A stretch of 64,000 nucleotides of DNA from Anaerotignum sp. MSJ-24 (GTDB lineage: Bacteria > Bacillota > Clostridia > Lachnospirales > Anaerotignaceae): contig NZ_JAHLPX010000005.1 in the NCBI RefSeq assembly GCF_018918145.1, positions 1 through 64,000 on the forward strand. The letters are read 5' to 3'. The position numbers and the translations under genes are program-made. Position 1 is the first letter of the stretch; the number at the start of each line of letters is the position of its first letter. This document shows, one piece after another, positions 17,520 to 26,368 of this stretch. The notes below the pieces were generated by a model, which was given only the letters and a program-made list of their open reading frames with translations, did not search any database and was not told where the DNA came from.

Positions 17520-18605
17520 TTAATTAATCTTTGTAAATTCTCCGTTTTTAACATTAAAGACAGTGCTTTCTTTAATATATTTACCAACAGTGTCCTCAAC
17601 TCCGGTACAGGTGATAAATGTTTGAAGTCCTCCTATGTTCTCCATAAGAAAAGACTGTCTGTTTTCGTCCAGCTCACTCAAAACATCATCAAGCAATAAA
17701 ACAGGCGTTGTTCCGGTTTCTGCCTCTATAAGTTGAATTTCGGCTAATTTAGCGGACAATGACGCCGTTCTCTGCTGTCCCTGCGAGCCGAAAAACTTCG
17801 TATCATTTCCGTCTATCATAAATACCATGTCGTCCTTATGCGGTCCGTTTGATGTTGAGCCGAAGATTATATCACGCTCTCGGTTATGGAGCAGCTTATC
17901 GGCAAAAGCATTTTTTTCTGCATTCGGTTTATAGCTTACGGAAAGCTTTTCCTTTCCGCTTGTTATGCTGTTGTGTATTTCCGAAGATATATCATTCAGC
18001 TTTTCGACAAATTCAGCTCTTTTATCTATTATTTTTTCCGCATAAACAATAAGCTGTTCGTCCCATACGGATATTGTATCTGCAAGCTCTTTATTCTTCT
18101 GGACATTTTTCAACAGATTATTTCTTTGCTTAAGCACTTTATGATAATTTTGGAGATCACGGCAATATATATTGCTGAGCTGACAAAGCTCCATATCCAT
18201 AAAACGCCGTCTTTCGGAAGGACCGCCCTTAACAAGCCGCAAATCCTCCGGAGAAAACATTACAACGTGCAATGTTCCGAAAAAATCCGACATTTTTTTG
18301 ACCGCAAGGCCGTTTATCGCCATTCCCTTACGGTTATCCTTTTTTACATGGACATCAATACGGTCGTTGGAACACTCTCCGCAAATAAAAGTGCGGATAT
18401 GAGCCTCATCATATCCGAACTTTACAAGCTGTCCTTCTATATGTGTTTTATGCGACCTTCCGGTCGAGCATATATACACAGCCTCAAGAAGATTTGTCTT
18501 TCCCTGTGCATTATCACCATACAGAATATTTATTTTTTTGCCGAAAGAAATCGTCGTATCCTGAATATTTCTGAAATTAAGGAGTGACAAATCTTTTATA
18601 TACAT
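17520..18605 (-). CDS. recF: DNA replication and repair protein RecF
   Basis: A 361-residue ABC-type ATPase that helps load RecA at single-strand gaps. Walker A is GDNAQGKTNLLEA (about 30-42), the signature motif is FGSQGQQRTASLSAKLA, and the Walker B region LLLDDVLSELDENR follows. The length is typical. It lies between yaaA and gyrB as in other Firmicutes. The gap of about 55 bp to yaaA is short enough for cotranscription from the dnaN side. Confidence 0.97.
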   Translation of the reverse strand: MYIKDLSLLNFRNIQDTTISFGKKINILYGDNAQGKTNLLEAVYICSTGRSHKTHIEGQLVKFGYDEAHIRTFICGECSNDRIDVHVKKDNRKGMAINGLAVKKMSDFFGTLHVVMFSPEDLRLVKGGPSERRRFMDMELCQLSNIYCRDLQNYHKVLKQRNNLLKNVQKNKELADTISVWDEQLIVYAEKIIDKRAEFVEKLNDISSEIHNSITSGKEKLSVSYKPNAEKNAFADKLLHNRERDIIFGSTSNGPHKDDMVFMIDGNDTKFFGSQGQQRTASLSAKLAEIQLIEAETGTTPVLLLDDVLSELDENRQSFLMENIGGLQTFITCTGVEDTVGKYIKESTVFNVKNGEFTKIN

Positions 18606-18660
18606 AAAACCACTCTTTTATAATTATTAATTTTCAAGTATAAATATACGCAAATGTATA

Positions 18661-18882
18661 TTATTCAGCTTCTACCTCAACCGAGCCCATGCCTTCGACC
18701 TCTACAACATCGCCCGGATGAATTTTTTTGCCTCTTTCTGTAACAACAACTCCGTTTACCTTGACTATACCGTCGGCAATAAGCATTTTTGCATCTGAAC
18801 CGTTTCCAACTATTGATGCAAACTTAAGGAGCTGACCGAGTTTTATAAATTCCGTATTTATAGCAACTTTATCCACAACCAT
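18661..18882 (-). CDS. yaaA: S4-domain RNA-binding protein YaaA
   Basis: A 73-residue protein made almost wholly of an S4 RNA-binding fold (ITEFIKLGQLLKF-type start, then IADGIVKVNG and GKKIHPGDVVEV). In Firmicutes this small gene is conserved between dnaN and recF and is associated with the ribosome. Its precise job is not established. It follows dnaN by 9 bp. Confidence 0.92.
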   Translation of the reverse strand: MVVDKVAINTEFIKLGQLLKFASIVGNGSDAKMLIADGIVKVNGVVVTERGKKIHPGDVVEVEGMGSVEVEAE

Positions 18883-18891
18883 TACCTCCGA

Positions 18892-20001
18892 TTATATTCT
18901 CAACGGGAGTATAAGATATTTATAGTTATCCTCTTCTCCGTCTGCCGATTTGAAAACACAAGGACTGAGCGGAGTGTTCAAAAGCATATAAATATATTCA
19001 TCATCGATTACCTTCAATGCATCAATAAGATATTTGGGATTAAAAGCAATCGAAAGCTTATCTCCGTCAACCTCTGCAAATACCTCTTCGTAAGCCGTAC
19101 TTGTTTCGGCATTCGCGGTAATTATTATATTTTTGCTGTTAATTTCCATCTTAACAGGAATTTTTCTTGAATCTCTCGATATCAAAGAAGCTCTTTCAAG
19201 GCAGTCAAGCATTTCAACTCTGTTAATTTTTGCCGAAGTTTTATAATCATTTGTAAATGACTGCTGATATTTTATAAATTCACCCTGAATAAGACGTGAA
19301 ACAACAATATTTCCGTTAATATCAACCATAATATGGTTATCTGTGAAATAAATTATAGCTTTTTCCTCTTCATCGGCAGAAAGAATTTTGCTTATTTCAT
19401 TAAGGGATTTTCCCGGAACTATCGCCTTTCTGCTACCTGAAGCAAGTATAAGTTCAGCCTGTTTATAAGAAATTCTGTAACCGTCAACAGACACAAAATC
19501 TATTTTGTTATCATCAATTTCTATAAGCTCACCTGTAAGAACCGGCTTTGATTCGTCCATGGAAATCGAAAAAATGGTCTGTCTGATAAGATTTCTGAGA
19601 TCGTTTTGACCGACAACAAAGCGTACATTTTTCTCAACCGTCGGTATGGGAGGAAAATCTTCGCCGTTCTGTCCCGGCATTTTAAATTCGGAGCGACCGC
19701 ATTTTATTGTTACGGAATTATTTTCATCTGCTGTTATATAAACAATATCTCCGTTGATTTTTCTTATAATATCCGAGAAAAATCTTGCATCTAAAGCTAT
19801 ACTGCCGGTTTCTTCTATTTCTGATTCAATATTTGCCGATTCAATGGCAAGTTCCATATCATTTGCTGTTAATTTAAAGCTATTTGTATCTGCTGTGAGC
19901 AAAAGGCATTCGAGAATGGGCATTGTTGTTTTTCCCGAAACAGCTTTAGAAGTTATGTTTATTGCATTAAGCAATTCATCTCTGCGACAATTTAGTTTCA
20001 T
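18892..20001 (-). CDS. dnaN: DNA polymerase III beta subunit (sliding clamp)
   Basis: A 369-residue clamp that encircles DNA and tethers the polymerase. It has three repeated clamp folds and the typical start MKLNCRRDELLNAI; the C-terminus ends LILPLRI, close to the canonical clamp ending. The chosen ATG follows AAAGGAG by 9 nt; a longer reading frame upstream lacks support. It is separated from dnaA by 385 bp containing DnaA-type boxes and palindromes, longer than the usual dnaA-dnaN gap. Confidence 0.97.
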   Translation of the reverse strand: MKLNCRRDELLNAINITSKAVSGKTTMPILECLLLTADTNSFKLTANDMELAIESANIESEIEETGSIALDARFFSDIIRKINGDIVYITADENNSVTIKCGRSEFKMPGQNGEDFPPIPTVEKNVRFVVGQNDLRNLIRQTIFSISMDESKPVLTGELIEIDDNKIDFVSVDGYRISYKQAELILASGSRKAIVPGKSLNEISKILSADEEEKAIIYFTDNHIMVDINGNIVVSRLIQGEFIKYQQSFTNDYKTSAKINRVEMLDCLERASLISRDSRKIPVKMEINSKNIIITANAETSTAYEEVFAEVDGDKLSIAFNPKYLIDALKVIDDEYIYMLLNTPLSPCVFKSADGEEDNYKYLILPLRI

Positions 20002-20081
20002 TGTTGAAAACTCCTTTCTGTGTTTATATATATAAAAATAAATAAACAACTTAGTAGTCATAGTAATAGTGGCTGTTGATA

Positions 20082-20233
20082 TGTGGAAAACGCAATAATT
20101 ATTGAATTTACAAGGTTTTTAAGTTATTAACAACTATGTAGACAACATTTTTAAACCGAAAAAGTTATCAACATGTTTAACAGCCTAAGCCAAAACCTAA
20201 AATTTATCAACAATTAAAAAACGAATATCAACA
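20082..20233. promoter_or_regulatory. DnaA-box cluster between dnaA and dnaN
   Basis: Two copies of TTATCAACA (20165-20173, 20204-20212) and three weaker matches, TGTGGAAAA (20082-20090), TTATTAACA (20124-20132) and ATATCAACA (20225-20233), lie in the 385-bp dnaA-dnaN gap. TTATCAACA is the commonest DnaA box form at this origin. They may form the second half of a bipartite origin or regulate dnaN. Confidence 0.65.
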
Positions 20234-20290
20234 GGCAATTAACATGGTTATAAACTCTGAAATTATAATTTTTAAAGTTAAAATAATTCC

Positions 20291-20372
20291 GAAAATCATT
20301 TCAAGAAATGATTTTCATAAAATTTACGTCCACGCTTTTTAAAGGGTGGTAGGGTTTGGGGCAAAGCCCCAA
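20291..20372. repeat. Two palindromes between dnaN and dnaA
   Basis: GAAAATCATTTC/GAAATGATTTTC (20291-20316) is a 12-bp perfect palindrome with a 2-nt spacer. TTGGGGC/GCCCCAA (20356-20372) is a 7-bp hairpin with a 3-nt loop, 15 bp beyond the dnaA stop. The second lacks a T-run, so it is a poor terminator; both look like a small extragenic palindromic element inserted after dnaA. Confidence 0.6.
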
Positions 20373-20386
20373 GGTTTTAACTATTT

Positions 20387-21715
20387 TTACTCACCTTTAA
20401 TTCTGTTTTCAAGCTCAAATATAACCGACTGAAGGTTTTTGTCCTTTTTAAGATTGTCGTCTATCTTATTTATTGCGTGAATTACCGTTGTGTGGTCACG
20501 GCCGCCAAAGCTTTCGCCTATTTTAGGCAGTGAAATATCGAGCATTCGTCTTGTAAGGTACATTGCTATCTGTCTTGGATAAGCAATATTGCTGCTTCTC
20601 TTTGATCCGGTTATATCTTCCGGTCTTATATTATAGTAGGCAGCGACAACCTCCTGTATTCTGTCGGGCGTAACCTCAATCGCAGCCTGATCGCTGAATA
20701 TATCCTTTAGTGCGTTTTCCGCAAGGCTTTTCGAGATTTTTTCCTGTGTAAGCTGGGAATATGCAACAACTCTTGTAAGTGCGCCTTCCAGCTCTCGTAT
20801 ATTTGATACGATATTTTTGGCGATATATTCGTATACCTCGTCGTTTACAACAATATTATCGTTTTCGGCTTTTTTCTTGAGAATAGCAATTCTTGTTTCA
20901 TAATCCGGCGGATTTATGTCCGCTATAAGTCCCCATTCGAATCTTGAACGCAGTCTTTCTTCAAGTGTTTTTATCTCCTTCGGCGGACGATCGCTTGATA
21001 TGATTATCTGCTTATGAGCGTCATAAAGTGCATTGAATGTATGGAAAAATTCCTCCTGTGTACGCTCTTTTTGAGATATAAACTGAATATCGTCTATCAG
21101 AAGAACGTCAATATTTCTGTATTTTCTGCGGAATTCTTCGTTTTTGTCATCTCTGATTGAGTTAATAAGCTCATTTGTAAATTTTTCGCATGAAACATAA
21201 AGAACCTTAGCATTCGGATTGTTTTCGAGTATGTAATGTGCTATCGAATGCATAAGATGTGTTTTTCCGAGACCGACTCCTCCATATAAAAAGAATGGAT
21301 TATATGCCGTTGCCGGAGATTCCGCTACCGCAAGCGCTGCCGCATGAGCCAGTCTGTTGCTGTTTCCGACAACAAAGGTGCTGAAAACATACTTAGGATT
21401 AAGATTGCTTTCAAATTCGGATTTTTGTTTTTCGGGTTTGTTAGACTGAGCTTTTTCTTCCGTATTAATATTTTCTGTTTCTGTAATGGCAATTTTATAA
21501 TTACTGCCCATAAGATGCTTTATTGTGTTTTCAATCAAATTATAATATTTTGTTTCTACTGTGTTTTTTATAAACGAATCATCTATTTTTAATATTACGG
21601 TTGAATTGCTTACAGCTATCGGCTTTATCGGAACAATCCAAGTTTCAAATGATACCGGGGCAATTTCCTGTCTGAGTATTTCCAGGGATTTTTGCCATAG
21701 TTCTGTTAAGTCCAT
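20387..21715 (-). CDS. dnaA: Chromosomal replication initiator DnaA
   Basis: A 442-residue AAA+ protein that binds DnaA boxes and melts oriC. Domain I (about 1-85) is followed by a low-complexity linker, the AAA+ domain with Walker [10 protein letters not shown] (145-153) and LLIDDIQF, and the C-terminal DNA-binding domain with the signature [12 protein letters not shown]. The start is the ATG giving MDLTELWQ, preceded by AGGAGG at 8 nt; the longer upstream frame is not used. oriC lies directly upstream. Confidence 0.98.
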   Translation of the reverse strand: MDLTELWQKSLEILRQEIAPVSFETWIVPIKPIAVSNSTVILKIDDSFIKNTVETKYYNLIENTIKHLMGSNYKIAITETENINTEEKAQSNKPEKQKSEFESNLNPKYVFSTFVVGNSNRLAHAAALAVAESPATAYNPFFLYGGVGLGKTHLMHSIAHYILENNPNAKVLYVSCEKFTNELINSIRDDKNEEFRRKYRNIDVLLIDDIQFISQKERTQEEFFHTFNALYDAHKQIIISSDRPPKEIKTLEERLRSRFEWGLIADINPPDYETRIAILKKKAENDNIVVNDEVYEYIAKNIVSNIRELEGALTRVVAYSQLTQEKISKSLAENALKDIFSDQAAIEVTPDRIQEVVAAYYNIRPEDITGSKRSSNIAYPRQIAMYLTRRMLDISLPKIGESFGGRDHTTVIHAINKIDDNLKKDKNLQSVIFELENRIKGE

Positions 21716-21753
21716 TAAATGACCTCCTATAAATATGTGAATAGTGAAAAAAG

Positions 21754-22066
21754 TTATCAACAGGCTGTTAATATTTTTGTTGATAAAAATAAAATCAAAA
21801 ACATCCGGTCATTAAATATTAACAGTATGTTAATTTCATTTATCACAACTATAAACAGCGTAAAAATGTTGGATAATTTAATAAATTTTTGAGTTTTACA
21901 AAAGTTATACACAGAGTTATCAACAAATTGTTGATAACTTCTGATGATAAATTTATATTGTGAATATCTTCATAAACAATACGATGTTCAAAATGTGTAT
22001 TAATAATATCAAAAAGAAAAAATTTTATCAACACGCAACATTAACAAACCTTTGTTCTGTGGATAA
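21754..22066. other. Replication origin (oriC)
   Basis: The dnaA-rpmH gap holds seven DnaA boxes: TTATCAACA at 21754, 21917 and 22025 (+) and as its complement at 21778 and 21929; TTATACACA at 21905 (+); and a perfect TTATCCACA as its complement at 22058. Three boxes at 21905-21937 are spaced by 12 bp. AT-rich sequence on both sides, especially 22067-22185, could serve as the unwinding element. Genes diverge from this point in both directions, which supports it as the start of bidirectional replication. Confidence 0.93.
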
Positions 22067-22185
22067 TAATATTTGGTATTGTGCCGAAATATATGTTTTT
22101 TTGCCGAAAAATGATACTATATATTGTGGTTTAAAAATATACAAAAGAATATTACCGTTTAAAACAAAATTAATTACGAATTTTC

Positions 22186-22214
22186 TTGACGAAAAGCGGT
22201 TTATTTAATATAAT
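22186..22214 (+). promoter_or_regulatory. rpmH promoter
   Basis: TTGACG (22186-22191), 17 bp, then a perfect TATAAT (22209-22214), about 60 bp before the rpmH start. Confidence 0.88.
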
Positions 22215-22276
22215 TGTAACAGTGCTTGCTAAGAAGCAAGGATTTCTTATGCGATAAAGAAGGAGGTGCTTACCGT

Positions 22277-22411
22277 ATGAAAATGACATTCCAGCCTAAA
22301 AAAAGACAGAGAAGCAAAGTTCACGGCTTCAGAAAAAGAATGGCTACAGCTAACGGCAGAAAGGTTTTAGCTGCAAGAAGAAAAAAAGGCAGAAAAGTAT
22401 TATCAGCATAA
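22277..22411 (+). CDS. rpmH: 50S ribosomal protein L34
   Basis: A 44-residue, highly basic large-subunit ribosomal protein ([18 protein letters not shown] start, ending GRKVLSA). The ATG follows AGGAGGTG and marks the true start, since the upstream in-frame codons encode nothing L34-like. It is the first rightward gene from oriC, in the order conserved across bacteria. Confidence 0.98.
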   Translation: MKMTFQPKKRQRSKVHGFRKRMATANGRKVLAARRKKGRKVLSA

Positions 22412-22452
22412 TTTTGAATTAACAATCTTTAGCAAAATGTATATAATACAGA

Positions 22453-22484
22453 TATAAAAGGGCCGCTGAGAGTGGCCTTTTATA
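22453..22484 (+). terminator. Hairpin between rpmH and rnpA
   Basis: TATAAAAGGGCC pairs with GGCCTTTTATA (one bulged G) around a 9-nt loop, about 40 bp after the rpmH stop. Such a site would lower rnpA expression relative to the abundant L34. Confidence 0.6.
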
Positions 22485-22546
22485 GTATATACTGTATTTG
22501 ACTTTATCCGACATCAGATCCTAAATTCTCGGAAAGAGGGACAATC

Positions 22547-22906
22547 ATGGAATTTACCGAATCATTAAAGAAAAATTTTCAGTTCAGATATGTCTATAAT
22601 AAGGGAAAGTCCATTGCAAACAGACAGCTTGTTATGTATGTCAGAAAAAATGGTAAAAAAACCAACAGACTTGGTATTTCGGTGAGTAAAAAGGTCGGAA
22701 AAAGCGTAACAAGAAGCAGGGTTACCAGATTGATTCGTGAAAGCTATCGTCTTATGGAAAATGAAGTTCTAAGAGGATATGATATTGTTGTTATCGCAAG
22801 AGTTTCTGCCGCCGAGGCACAATATGCCGAGGTTTCCAAGGCTCTGCGACATCTTTTCAAAAAACATGGGCTTTTAGCAGACAAAACGACGGTTGAAAAG
22901 AGCTGA
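22547..22906 (+). CDS. rnpA: Ribonuclease P protein component
   Basis: A 119-residue basic protein that assists RNase P RNA in trimming tRNA 5' ends. It contains the family core RLGISVSKKVGKSVTRSRVTR and ends in the RHLFKKHGLL helix. RBS AAAGAGGG precedes the ATG. It is followed by yidD and yidC as in most bacteria. Confidence 0.97.
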   Translation: MEFTESLKKNFQFRYVYNKGKSIANRQLVMYVRKNGKKTNRLGISVSKKVGKSVTRSRVTRLIRESYRLMENEVLRGYDIVVIARVSAAEAQYAEVSKALRHLFKKHGLLADKTTVEKS

Positions 22907-22912
22907 TCTAAG

Positions 22913-23134
22913 TTGAAAAAAATACTGAAAAAATTATTTCTTATGCTGATAAGATTTTACCAGCTTTGTATTTCACCACACTTTCCGCCTACATGCAGAT
23001 TTACGCCAACATGTTCACAATATGCCTATGAGGCAATAATGAAATATGGTCCTTTTAAGGGAACGTATCTCGGTATAAGACGGATTCTTAGATGTCACCC
23101 TTTTAACAAGGGCGGCTATGACCCGGTACCTTGA
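22913..23134 (+). CDS. yidD: Membrane protein insertion efficiency factor YidD
   Basis: A 73-residue small amphipathic membrane-associated protein that aids YidC-dependent insertion. It shows the three conserved blocks [23 protein letters not shown] and [17 protein letters not shown] with the usual cysteines. It starts at a TTG codon 6 bp after the rnpA stop, within the same operon; an internal ATG would remove a conserved part. Confidence 0.95.
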   Translation: MKKILKKLFLMLIRFYQLCISPHFPPTCRFTPTCSQYAYEAIMKYGPFKGTYLGIRRILRCHPFNKGGYDPVP

Positions 23135-23181
23135 TCGAAGTTTGATTCTTATTTTTGAAGTCTTAAGGAGGACTATTAAAA

Positions 23182-24273
23182 GTGCTAAATTCAATTTTTG
23201 GTATGATGAATTCACCGATACTGCTTGCTGCAGCTGAAAGATCACCAGGAGTTATTGTTGGTCCCATTGCAAAGCTTATGGGAATTATTTTTAACTGGGT
23301 ATTTAATTTTATTTACTCATTTACGGAAACAGGTTCGCTTGTTTTAGGAATTATCGTATTTACTTTACTTGTAAAGCTTGTACTTTTCCCTCTTTCTTAT
23401 AAGCAGGTCAAAGGTACATACAAAATGCAGAAGCTTCAGCCTGAGCTTAATAAAATCAAGGCTAAGTATGCAAACAAAACAGACGAGGAATCTCAGAGAA
23501 GAATGGCCTTTGAAATTCAGGAATTTCAGAGAGAGAACGGAGCAAGCATGCTTGCAGGCTGTTTACCTATGATTATCCAGCTTCCCATTCTTTATGCTCT
23601 TTTCTATATATTCCAGCAGCCCTACAACTATGTAGAGGTTATCAATAATGTATACACTTCGATAGCGAATGCAATTCTCGGAATTGATGTTGCACAGAGA
23701 GTGGAAGTATTTAAGCCTATTATTCTTTCAAAGAATATGACAATGGATCTTGCTGTTTTCAGTGATGTATTCAATCTTGTAAAGCATATGGGTTCTGCAG
23801 ATTGGAATACAGCTCTTTCAACACTTGGTACAAGCGGAACGGAGCTTGCATCTCTTATCGCACAGAAGCATTCTATTGAATATTTCTTCGGTTTGAACCT
23901 TGTAACAACAGCGGGACTCGGTTTCCCGGGAATACTTGTACCTATATGTGCAGGTCTTTCAACATTCCTTTCATCTAAGTATATGATGAGCAAGCAGCAG
24001 AATGCAACCGGCACAGGCGATGAAGCTGATATGGCTGCGGGAATGACAAAATCAATGAATGTTGTTATGCCTATCATGATGGGTGTAATCACTATAAATA
24101 CTCCTGTCGCTCTCGGTATTTATTGGACATTAAGCAACCTTTTCTCAATATTCCAGACATGGACCGTATATAAGGTTCTCGGAGCAAAGGATGAAAAAGG
24201 TGAGCTTGATTTAGAAAGCAAAAGCGACAAAAAAGCAAAAATTGCCGATAAGAATAAGAAAGGAGCCAAATAA
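23182..24273 (+). CDS. yidC: Membrane protein insertase YidC
   Basis: A 363-residue integral membrane insertase of the Oxa1 family. It has about five hydrophobic segments; the conserved part includes VKLVLFPLSYKQVKGTYKMQ with the family's hydrophilic-groove basic residue, and CLPMIIQLPILYALFY. No lipobox is seen at the N-terminus. A long hydrophilic insertion around residues 165-235 is larger than in B. subtilis SpoIIIJ. The tail is Lys-rich and may contact the ribosome. GTG start after AAGGAGG. Confidence 0.95.
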   Translation: MLNSIFGMMNSPILLAAAERSPGVIVGPIAKLMGIIFNWVFNFIYSFTETGSLVLGIIVFTLLVKLVLFPLSYKQVKGTYKMQKLQPELNKIKAKYANKTDEESQRRMAFEIQEFQRENGASMLAGCLPMIIQLPILYALFYIFQQPYNYVEVINNVYTSIANAILGIDVAQRVEVFKPIILSKNMTMDLAVFSDVFNLVKHMGSADWNTALSTLGTSGTELASLIAQKHSIEYFFGLNLVTTAGLGFPGILVPICAGLSTFLSSKYMMSKQQNATGTGDEADMAAGMTKSMNVVMPIMMGVITINTPVALGIYWTLSNLFSIFQTWTVYKVLGAKDEKGELDLESKSDKKAKIADKNKKGAK

Positions 24274-24275
24274 CA

Positions 24276-24899
24276 GTGGACGCAATTCAGAAAACAGGCA
24301 AGACAGTTGAGGAAGCTGTTAATGAAGCGCTTAAAGAGCTTAATATAAGCCGTGAAGATGCCGAAATCGAAGTTATCGAGGAAGGCTCAAAAGGATTTCT
24401 TGGTGTTTTTGGAGCAAAAAATGCTGTCGTAAACGTAAAGAAAAAATTCAATCCCGAAAAAATAGCATCTGACTTCCTTCGTGAAGTATTTATATCAATG
24501 GGTCTTATTGTAAAGATTGATACAAAGCTTAAGGATAAACAGCTTTCAATAACAATAAGCGGCGACGATATGGGTATCATAATCGGAAAAAGAGGACAGA
24601 CTCTTGATTCTCTCCAGTATCTTGTAAACCTTGTTGTTAATAAGGGTAATGCACCTTATGTAAGCATAACGCTTGATACCGAAAATTACAGAGAGAGAAG
24701 AAAAGAAACTCTTGAATCACTTGCTTTCAATCTTGCAAAAAAGGTTAAGCATACAGGAAAGAACATAGTTCTTGAGCCTATGAATCCTTATGAAAGAAGA
24801 ATTATCCATTCTGCACTCCAGAATGACAGATATGTTACAACATACAGCGAAGGCGAAGAGCCTTACAGAAATGTAGTAATTGCTTTAAAAGAAAAATAA
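24276..24899 (+). CDS. jag: RNA-binding protein Jag/KhpB
   Basis: A 207-residue RNA-binding protein with an N-terminal Jag domain (ending EGSKGFLGVFGAKNA, about 30-52), a central KH domain containing GIIIGKRGQTLDSLQYLVN, and a C-terminal R3H domain (EPMNPYERRIIHSALQND). Homologues regulate cell elongation by binding many RNAs. GTG start 2 bp after yidC. A strong terminator follows. Confidence 0.95.
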   Translation: MDAIQKTGKTVEEAVNEALKELNISREDAEIEVIEEGSKGFLGVFGAKNAVVNVKKKFNPEKIASDFLREVFISMGLIVKIDTKLKDKQLSITISGDDMGIIIGKRGQTLDSLQYLVNLVVNKGNAPYVSITLDTENYRERRKETLESLAFNLAKKVKHTGKNIVLEPMNPYERRIIHSALQNDRYVTTYSEGEEPYRNVVIALKEK

Positions 24900-24910
24900 G
24901 ATTTACATTA

Positions 24911-24936
24911 CCCGATAGTTTTCTATCGGGTTTTTT
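24911..24936 (+). terminator. Terminator after jag
   Basis: CCCGATAG pairs with CTATCGGG around a TTTT loop, followed by six T's: a textbook intrinsic terminator ending the rpmH-jag block. Confidence 0.95.
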
Positions 24937-24959
24937 AAAATATCAAAGGAATGATATAT

Positions 24960-26354
24960 ATGAAAAATATTGCTCTCAATGATGTGATTGCCGCAATTTC
25001 AACACCTGTCGGCAGCGGAGGAATCGGCATTGTCCGTATAAGCGGAGAAGGTGCAGTCGAAACCGCCGATAAAATATTTGTTTCTGCCGACGGCAAAAAG
25101 CTTTCGGAAAAAGAAAGCCATACAATAACTTACGGACATATAAAGGACGCAAAAACGGGTGAAATAATAGATGAGGTTCTTGTTATGCTTATGCTTGCAC
25201 CGAGAACCTATACTGCCGAAGATACGGTTGAAATCAACTGCCATGGCGGTATGCTCGTTACAAATAAGGTGCTTGAAACAGCCTTGAATAACGGAGCAAG
25301 AATGGCAGAACCGGGCGAATTTACAAAAAGAGCTTTTCTTAACGGAAGAATAGACCTTTCTCAGGCAGAGGCGGTTATGGATCTTATTGATTCAAAAACG
25401 GAGCTTTCAAGAAAAACTGCCTTAACGCAGCTTGAAGGAAGTATAAAAGAGAAGGTTCATGGACTCAGAGATGAGCTTCTGGATATGATTGCCTCAATAG
25501 AGGCCGCAATAGATTATCCGGAGCACGATATTGAAGAAGAAACATATTCGCAGATGAATATAAAAATAACTGCCCTTAAAGAAAAAATAAATGAACTTCT
25601 TAAGTCGGCAGATACGGGAAAAATAATAAGAGAAGGCGTTGAGGCCGTAATACTCGGAAAGCCTAATGTCGGAAAAAGCTCACTTCTTAACCGTATGCTT
25701 ATGGAGGAAAGAGCCATTGTTACGGATATTCCCGGAACAACAAGAGATACTGTTGAGGAATATATGAATTTGGGCGGAATTCCGGTTAAAATAATAGATA
25801 CTGCCGGAATACGAGATACCGGCGATAAGGTGGAAAAAATCGGTGTCGAAAAATCAAAGAAATGTGCCGAAAATGCAGATATAATATTTATGATGCTTGA
25901 CGCATCAAGACCTCTTGATGAAGAGGACATGGAAATACTCGATTTTATTGAAGATAAAAAAGCAATTATTATAGTTAATAAAACGGATATTGACAAAAAG
26001 ATTGATTTTGATACACTTTGTAATTATACGGAAAAAGAAAATATAATATATACGTCTGTTAAAGAGGATAAAGGAATTGACGAGCTTACCGAAAGATTTA
26101 AGGAAATATTCTTCGGCGGAGAAATTCAGACCAATGATAATGTTATTATAAGCAATGTCCGTCATAAAAATATGCTTTATAAAGCTATCGAGGCTTTGGA
26201 CAGGGCATTGGTTACAATAGAAACAAGAATGCCGGAGGATTTTATTTCTATGGATCTTCAGGAGGCACTTTCCGCATTGGGCGAAATAACAGGCGACAGC
26301 GTTGATGATGAAATAATAGACAGAATATTTACAAGGTTCTGTCTCGGTAAATAA
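24960..26354 (+). CDS. mnmE: tRNA uridine-5-carboxymethylaminomethyl GTPase MnmE
   Basis: A 464-residue GTPase that, with MnmG, modifies U34 of certain tRNAs. The N-terminal formyl-THF-binding domain is followed by helices and a G domain with [29 protein letters not shown] and NKTD, and the protein ends in the conserved CLGK with its catalytic cysteine. Of two nearby ATG codons, the second (24960) has proper spacing to AAAGGA; the first abuts it. It is followed by mnmG 14 bp downstream. Confidence 0.97.
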   Translation: MKNIALNDVIAAISTPVGSGGIGIVRISGEGAVETADKIFVSADGKKLSEKESHTITYGHIKDAKTGEIIDEVLVMLMLAPRTYTAEDTVEINCHGGMLVTNKVLETALNNGARMAEPGEFTKRAFLNGRIDLSQAEAVMDLIDSKTELSRKTALTQLEGSIKEKVHGLRDELLDMIASIEAAIDYPEHDIEEETYSQMNIKITALKEKINELLKSADTGKIIREGVEAVILGKPNVGKSSLLNRMLMEERAIVTDIPGTTRDTVEEYMNLGGIPVKIIDTAGIRDTGDKVEKIGVEKSKKCAENADIIFMMLDASRPLDEEDMEILDFIEDKKAIIIVNKTDIDKKIDFDTLCNYTEKENIIYTSVKEDKGIDELTERFKEIFFGGEIQTNDNVIISNVRHKNMLYKAIEALDRALVTIETRMPEDFISMDLQEALSALGEITGDSVDDEIIDRIFTRFCLGK

Positions 26355-26368
26355 GGAGGTTTGGGTTC

